The position numbers and the translations under genes were made by a program. Of a stretch of 64,000 bases of DNA, positions 58,062 through 64,000 are shown piece after piece. A model generated the notes under the pieces. That model made no database searches and was not told the origin of the DNA. It saw only the letters and a list, made by a program, of their open reading frames with translations. Numbering within the stretch: position 1 is the stretch's first letter; the number at the start of each line of letters is the position of its first letter. Where the stretch lies: assembly GCA_010909165.1 (NCBI GenBank), contig MU008170.1, positions 248,001 through 312,000 of the forward strand, written 5' to 3'. Source of the DNA: Anthoceros angustus (taxonomy: Eukaryota > Streptophyta > Anthocerotopsida > Anthocerotales > Anthocerotaceae).

Positions 58062-58330
58062 CTTGCAGTGTGTGTGTGTGTGCATGAAGTGTGAGTGCAT
58101 AAAGTCCGATCTGCGCACAGGTAGACGCCTGGTGGATCCGGCGCCTGCGGCCGGAAATAAGTCGCTAGGGTTTGGCGTGGGACCCACCTTTAGTCGGGCA
58201 ACTACCCAGAGTGGTGAGAGCCACCACCGGAATAAGATTTGGCATCGTGGAATAAGATTTGTGGTCGTGGAATAAGATTCGTGGTTGTGGAATAAGATCC
58301 GTGGTAGTGTCGGGAGGTAGTAGTTGAGTA
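58062..58330. repeat. GT microsatellite and 20-bp tandem repeat
   Basis: GT dinucleotides at about 58,068-58,081 mark the right edge of the bacterial-like segment. At 58,229-58,306 four units of GGAATAAGAT(T/C)(T/C)GTGGT(C/T)GT follow. Confidence 0.85.
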
Positions 58331-61282
58331 GATAGGTAAGAGAAGTAATAGTGTAAGTCCCGACTTAGGTGAAGGTCGTGAGCGATAGAAGTTAGCGCCT
58401 TGGCACAAACCATTCCCTTGGGAGCGAATCCAAGCCTACAACGAACATTGAGGGTGAATGTGGACCTCACGGTTGTCCCTAGACACAAATTCACACTCCA
58501 TGCCAGTCAATTTATCCTTAAGAAATTCAATCATCCGACGGATGGGTTTCAGAACTAGCTTTATCGACTTGAGGTTCCATCTCATTCACTCCCACCTTCG
58601 ATATTCAAGCACCGCCACTTCGCCTTCATCTCCGCAAAATGCTTGTGAAACCTCCTTAGGATGAGGGCCGCCTTTGAAACTCCACAGCACCGATTTACCA
58701 AGCAAACATTTTCGCCATGCCGCCCTCATCCGGTGCTCTAGGGCATAAAAGAGTGCACCATCTCTGGACGGATGAAAACATCTCCGGCGCGCTGGCACTT
58801 GTCCCCTCCTCGGTTCCTCTCCACACACCCCATGTACACGCACACGAGGTGCACCTTTGATGTGGCATCGGTGAAAGCGTATTCGTAGCGCCTTTCAAAA
58901 ATGCCATCTCGACATGGTACCGCAACAATGTATATTTCTCTTGCGGATTTGATGAAGAAGGGCTTTCTCGAATGCTCACACAATCTTGATATCCGGATTC
59001 TCCTTTGAAAGCGCAAAAACTCCCCGCACATCACTCACGACAATGTATGCTCGTAACATCTCCTCTAAAAGCCGGGACACCAAGATGTGACCAAACAAAG
59101 TAGATAGAGTGGAGCGGTCCGCATAAAGGACACAGAGCCACATGAAGTGCCCCACTCACAAAGGTGTGAGCCTTGTATATCCTCGAGTGAACTCGAAGCT
59201 ACGAAATGAACATTGCACGCAGAGCAAATGATCGATGGCAAAGGAGCGGAGCCGTGCCAACTGATCAGAGCTGGCAATGAGCAGGAGCTGTGGAACCCAC
59301 CAGAGCCGTGAGCGAATGAGAAGGAGCCAGAGCAAATGAGCAATAGCCAGTGCAAATGACCTGGAGCCAGAGCAAATGACAAGGAGCCAGAGCAAATGAC
59401 AAGGAGCCAGAGCAAATGAGCGTAGCCAGAGAAAATGAGCAATAGCCAGGGCAAATGACCAGGAGCCAGAGCAAATGATCAGGAGCCTGGGCAAATGACC
59501 AGGAGCAAGAGCAACTAAACAAGAGCCAGGGCAAGCATGGCGCAAGCAAAGAGACAGTGAAGCAAGTCAAGCGACGAGCAGCCACACGGGAGGAAACTCT
59601 GAACATGGAGAGTGACAGCAAAGAAGCTGCTGTCATTACATATAGTGATGATCCCGACGGCTTTGAACAAGTTAAAGGGTTAGTGGCGTGTTCAATTGCA
59701 AGAATAGACTAGCTTGCACCGGGCAAGGAGACGCCACCACAGCAAAGCGACACGTGGAAGCAAAGAGAAATTATGTGAATCGAATCACCGAGAGGTATCT
59801 AGGAAATGGATGATGTGCGGGAAGACAAGAGGAGCCACCACGCCGCCTCGCATCCTTGGAGTTGGAGGAAGGCCTTGACGCCGACTCCCAAAATTGCAAA
59901 TTTTAACCCCTTGGGGCAAACAATCGAACGAGCCTTCCCCACTCCACACCAAGGCCTCCTCGTGCACTTTGCAAATCGCGCGGTTTGAAGATGGCGTACA
60001 ACTCACCGCTGACCCCAAGGACTCGCCCAAGGCATGCCCGCTTGCTTGCCTCACGCCGTTAGTTAGCACAATATTCATAAAGGTTTGTCTTGCCTTCAAG
60101 TGATCAGACGCTTGTACACTCCGCAGCTTTTTCATGGCCGCCCTGATGTTTTGGAAAGCGAGGGATGTGGCTCGAGCCTTCACCAAGAACGGGAAGAATT
60201 CCTTGAGGCCACGAAGCCCGAAAAGCATCTAACACCTTAGCCTTGCTATCGAATTGAAGGGCAGTTCTCTACAACCGAAAACGTGGCCAAGTTCTCGAGC
60301 AACACGCCCACATTGTGCATCACGCCCCATCACGACTGGTGAGATCCCCTTTGCTGCACTAATCGCCTTGACCGCCTGTGGATGAAAGAGGACCTGCGCT
60401 TGCCTCAGAGACTAGTTCCTCTCACTCATTGAGGGTTCTTCGATCCCGAGAAGCCGCCTCACACCCACCTCCGCCAGTATGATTATCACCGTGACAATCC
60501 TCCTCCATGCGACCGCCTCCCGCCTCTGCCTAACATCCGCCACGCACAAAGATGCTCCATCTTCCACACGCAAAGATGCAACTCGAATTTGCTTTTCCTC
60601 CACCGGCCCAGTGTGCGTGTTTTGCTTTTCCTAAGTGCACCCGAGAGGGAGGCGCCGAGCCATTCAATTCCTTGCCTCGCCCGGACGGGCTCCCTTCCCG
60701 CCTCCTCCTCTCGCAGCTCACAAGATCGGGCACATGGTTCACACACGGCACCGCCAAGCGCAAAGTGGTGAAAGGTCTCGCAGCGTGAAGATGGTGTTAT
60801 GCCTCATTGGTGACAAGTGCCGCACCAACATGGGTACTTACCATCTTTTGAAAATCCCGCTTAGACAAAACTTTGAAATACAAACAAGTTTATTTTGTTT
60901 GTGACCATGCTTCACTTTCGTGTTCCATGTTCACTTGACGAACGCTTCTGAAATTGCCATGGTACAACTTTGAAATTCCCGCTTATTCCAAACTTTGAAA
61001 TTTGAACAAGTTCCAACTTCAAAGGTGACAAAGACTCACTTTTGTTCTCGTGTTCACTTGACGCTATGCTTGAAATTCAAATGAGCTTGGTTGTGTGTCT
61101 TGTGCTCACTTTTGTATCCAAAGCTCACTTGTCCATCCATGATCAAGTAATTAAATACCAAATGCAAAATCATATCCTTAAGATCCGAGCATTTTACCGT
61201 GGACTTGTTGCCATGCTCTTAGTTTTGGGAAAAACTTGAATCACTTCGATCATTATTCTAGCGAGGAGAGTTTTTGGAAGGT
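58331..61282. other. Mostly unassigned; no confident gene
   Basis: Minus-strand frames at 58,586-59,034 and 59,785-60,603 look partly protein-like (for example FHPQAVKAISAAKGISP near 60,370), but shift frame repeatedly and match no family I can name; they may be decayed repeat-family genes. 60,850-61,030 contains a diverged direct repeat (AATCCCGCTTA...CAAACTTTGAAAT). Confidence 0.35.
59290..59530. repeat. About 20-bp minisatellite (AGCCAGAGCAAATGACAAGG)
   Basis: Around eleven variant copies of GAGCCAGAGCAAATGA(C/G)...; both strands stay open over it, which explains the overlapping ORFs of Leu/Ser/Ala-rich low complexity. Confidence 0.88.
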
Positions 61283-61308
61283 AAATATGTCCACATGTGG
61301 ACATATTT
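61283..61308. repeat. 26-bp perfect palindrome
   Basis: AAATATGTCCACA followed by its exact reverse complement. No gene lies near enough to suggest a function. Confidence 0.9.
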
Positions 61309-61575
61309 CCACGTTGCGTCCGTCCCCACATAATGTGGTCTACCTAACCGTGCTTGCACCCTTAGGTCCGAGGAGGAACAACCCAAAAAGGGCTAATAGG
61401 TAGGTAGTCTTCTAGACCTGAACACTTTGTTGAGTTTCTTGAAGGGTTTATTAGTTTAATTTATAAATAGGGTTTAGAAATCTTAAAACATAAATTAATC
61501 ATGTATAGATGTTCATGTCTTTTAAACAAAAATAAGGGTTCATTAAGGAATTATGCACTTATGTTTGCTTAGGCT

Positions 61576-61615
61576 TACTTAGAAGAAGAAGAAGAATTTT
61601 ATCTTAAGTCGTCCA
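61576..61615 (-). mobile_element. Tail of a (TTC)n-ending non-LTR element
   Basis: AGAAGAAGAAGAATTTTAT followed by CTTAAGTC matches the tail of the 34,953-35,182 insertion. How far the element extends to the right is unclear. Confidence 0.5.
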
Positions 61616-61834
61616 CTGCCATGGATTGATTGCCATGGACTTGTACTTAATAACTTGTACCATGGAATGCCTAAGCTACTTGCACCAAGGGCATCCATTT
61701 CCTTTAGGCACCCCATCTAAGTATTCCATCCATGGATAATGATGCTTACTAACCACGTTTTATAAATGTGGTGTAGTTAATTTACCAAGCTTATTTGGAC
61801 ACTTAGCTTGGCCTGCTTACTTGAGCCCTGGAGT

Positions 61835-63690
61835 CATTGCTTAGGCTTACTTGGCTTGCTTGTTTGCTTAGGCTGCTTGGCTTACCCGCTTGGTTAGGCT
61901 TACCTGGCCTGGCCCGCCTTGGGGGCTTACTTGGCTTGCCCGCTTGGTTAGGCTACTTGGCCTGCTGCCTGCCAGGCTCACCTTGCTTTTTGCTGCTTCA
62001 GGCCACTTGGCTACCTTACCTTGCCTTTGCCTGTTTCACTGGCTCATTCGCCTGGCTTCAGGCTTCACCTGGCCTGCCTGTCTGGGCCACTTGGCCTGCT
62101 CTGTCTGCTTGTAGGCCACTTGGCCTGTCTGTTTGTTTAGGCCCACCCTGTCTGCCTGCTTAGGCCACTTAGCCTGTCGCTTGTTTAGGCTTACTTGCCT
62201 GTTTGCTTAGGCTCACCTGGCCTGCCTTACTTGGCCTGGCCTCGGCTTGCTTGGCCACTTGGCTTGCCTCACTCATTTCCTGCCTTACTTGGCCTGCCTC
62301 GCTGCTTGTGGCTTACTTGGCTCGCCTCACTCTGGCTTAGGCTTACTTGGCTTGCCTCTTACTTGGCTTGCCTGTTTGCTTAGGCTTACTGGCTTGCCTC
62401 TTACTGGCTTGCCCCACTCTGGCCTTGCCTAGGTCTACCTTGGCCTGGCTACCTACTGCCTATTCTGCCTGGCTCACTCTACTTCGTCCGCCTGGCTCAG
62501 GCTTCACCTGGCCTGCCTGTCTGGCTCAGCCACCTGGCCTGGCTCTGTCTGCTCAGGCTCACCTTGGCCTGGTCTGCTTAGGCCCACCTGTTGCCCTGCC
62601 TACTAGGGCCACTTAGCCTGTCCGCTTGTTTCCAGGCCACTTGCCTGCTTGCCTGGGCCAGCCTACTCTGGCTCTTGGCCTGGCCTGCTTCAGGCCACTT
62701 GGCCTGCTCACTCAGCTTGGCCTCACTCATTTCTGGCCTCCGCTTAGGCTTACTTGGCTTGCCTCACTCTGGCTTAGGCTTACTCTGGCCTGCCTCACTC
62801 ATTTGCTCTTGCTTAGGCCACTGCCCCCACTCATTTGCCCCACTCTGGCTCTGGCCTCCACCTGGCCTGTCCACCTGAGCCTTAGGCTTCACTTAGCCTC
62901 TACCTGGTCCTTGTTTCCAGGCCCACTTGCCCCGCTTGACTTCAGGCTTCACCTGCCTCAGCCTTACTTGGCCTGGCCTCGGCTTGCTTTCAGGCTCACC
63001 TGGCCTTGGCCCTCCACTCATTTCCTGCCTCCATTTACTCTTAGGCTCTGGCCTCGCCTGGCTTGTGGCTTACTTGGCTGCACCCCTCACTCTGGCTTCA
63101 GGCCTACCTGGCCTTGCCTAGGTCTACCTTGGCCTGGCTACCTACTGCCTATTCTGCCTGGCTCACTCTACTTCGTCCGCCTGGCTCAGGCTTCACCTGG
63201 CCTGCCTGTCTGGCTCAGCCACCTGGCCTGGCTCTGTCTGCTCAGGCTCACCTTGGCCTGGTCTGCTTAGGCCCACCTGTTGCCCTGCCTACTAGGGCCA
63301 CTTAGCCTGTCCGCTTGTTTCCAGGCCACTTGCCTGCTTGCCTGGGCCAGCCTACTCTGGCTCTTGGCCTGGCCTGCTTCAGGCCACTTGGCCTGCTCAC
63401 TCAGCTTGGCCTCACTCATTTCTGGCCTCCGCTTAGGCTTACTTGGCTTGCCTCACTCTGGCTTAGGCTTACTCTGGCCTGCCTCACTCATTTGCTCTTG
63501 CTTAGGCCACTGCCCCCACTCATTTGCCCCACTCTGGCTCTGGCCTCCACCTGGCCTGTCTGCCTGCTTAGGCTCACTCTGGCCTGCCTTACTGGCCTTC
63601 CTGCCTGCTAGGCCTACTCTGGCTTGCTGGCTCACTCCTGCCTTAGGCTTACTTGTTGCTTAGGGCACTTGTTTGCCTAGCCTCACTTGG
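61835..63690. repeat. Degenerate GGCTTACTTGGCCTGCC satellite, 1.9 kb
   Basis: Imperfect short units built from CTTAGGC(T/C)(C/T)AC, TTGGC(C/T)TGCC and CTCACTCTGGC make the whole stretch strand-biased and open in several frames (Leu/Ala/Trp-rich products that are not real proteins). A block of about 450 bp at 62,420-62,868 recurs almost unchanged at 63,109-63,557 (offset 689 bp). Confidence 0.9.
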
Positions 63691-64000
63691 CCTTCAATGC
63701 CAATTCCTGTCTCAGCTTTTGACCTTATTTAAATGTCATCTATTTTCTCCAAACTTGTTTGCGTCTCAATTTTAGCAGGACAGACAGCTCTGAAAGATCA
63801 AGTGAATTAACAATGAAAAATGTAAAGAATTTGCAAGTTTCTAACCATCTAAATATTGATCAGATAACAGTATCTAGAAATCGTGAATGGAATCAGATAT
63901 TTACAATATCGAATGCATATGAAAGAATGACCATCTCTGGTTTCATGAGAACAAGCAGAAAAAAAAGTAAACTCGTGAATAGCAAATCCCAAAGCTCAAC
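63691..64000. other. AT-rich end of window, nothing recognised
   Basis: No coding frame, repeat or element identified. Confidence 0.5.

Noticed and set aside
59290-59530. Possible CRISPR-like array (repeats with short variable parts)
   Set aside because: No constant-length unique spacers; units are diverged copies of one minisatellite in a plant context.
59065-59636. Overlapping 120-130-codon minus-strand ORFs suggesting a signal-peptide-rich protein
   Set aside because: Entirely the 20-bp minisatellite read in three frames.
62626-63270. 214-codon plus-strand Leu/Trp/Pro-rich ORF
   Set aside because: Degenerate satellite that is open in several frames.

Overview
The window looks like nuclear DNA of a land plant, probably a non-seed lineage (hornwort, lycophyte or another bryophyte). 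The basis is plant-specific gene families (an ATXR3/SDG2-type SET protein, a RETICULATA-type protein, a plant-type farnesyltransferase alpha subunit), uniformly short spliceosomal introns (about 67-153 bp in the intact genes), a decayed PLS-type PPR gene, and Ty1/copia, Ty3/gypsy and LINE debris. The exact taxon cannot be read from the sequence.

Five host genes look intact. (1) 443-9905 (-): a 19-exon SDG2/ATXR3-like H3K4 methyltransferase; the splice model sums to 7,578 nt (2,525 codons plus stop) with matching phases throughout. (2) 25257-26679 (+): a 6-exon TMEM144-like membrane protein. (3) 26919-28345 (-): a 5-exon protein farnesyl/geranylgeranyltransferase alpha subunit, convergent with gene 2. 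(4) 29573-30847 (-): a single-exon RETICULATA-like plastid membrane protein. (5) 38559-41991 (-): a large acidic protein with coiled coil and C-terminal J-domain (auxilin-like), 4 coding exons. These are ordinary housekeeping or chromatin genes and form no common pathway.

Between them lies accessory DNA. 11.8-13.7 kb: a 5'-truncated LINE split by a 244-bp solo LTR with a perfect 5-bp target duplication. 14.9-21.3 kb: two zinc-knuckle fragments on either side of a decayed DNA N4/N6-methyltransferase-like gene (15712-18329, -) broken by in-frame stops and a 16-bp tandem duplication. 22.5-24.4 kb: LINE remnants and minisatellites. 28.8-29.5 kb: PPR pseudogene. 31.2-35.6 kb: defective Ty3/gypsy element whose two LTRs carry different internal minisatellites. 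36.1-38.6 kb: a recent 1.27-kb tandem duplication whose unit includes the end of the J-protein's last exon. 44.9-46.1 kb: probable TIR transposon. 50.7-56.9 kb: copia LTR/PBS and two overlapping copia remnants.

The strangest part is 57.16-58.05 kb. A bacterial-type segment holds the C-terminal toxin region of a CDI (CdiA-like) exoprotein, followed on the same strand by a frameshifted candidate immunity gene with a perfect Shine-Dalgarno overlapping the toxin stop codon. It lies beside a single ambiguous base (57096) and between plant repeats, so it is either bacterial contamination joined in assembly or a horizontal insertion. The last 6 kb is mostly repeats, including a 1.9-kb degenerate satellite with an internal 689-bp-offset duplication.
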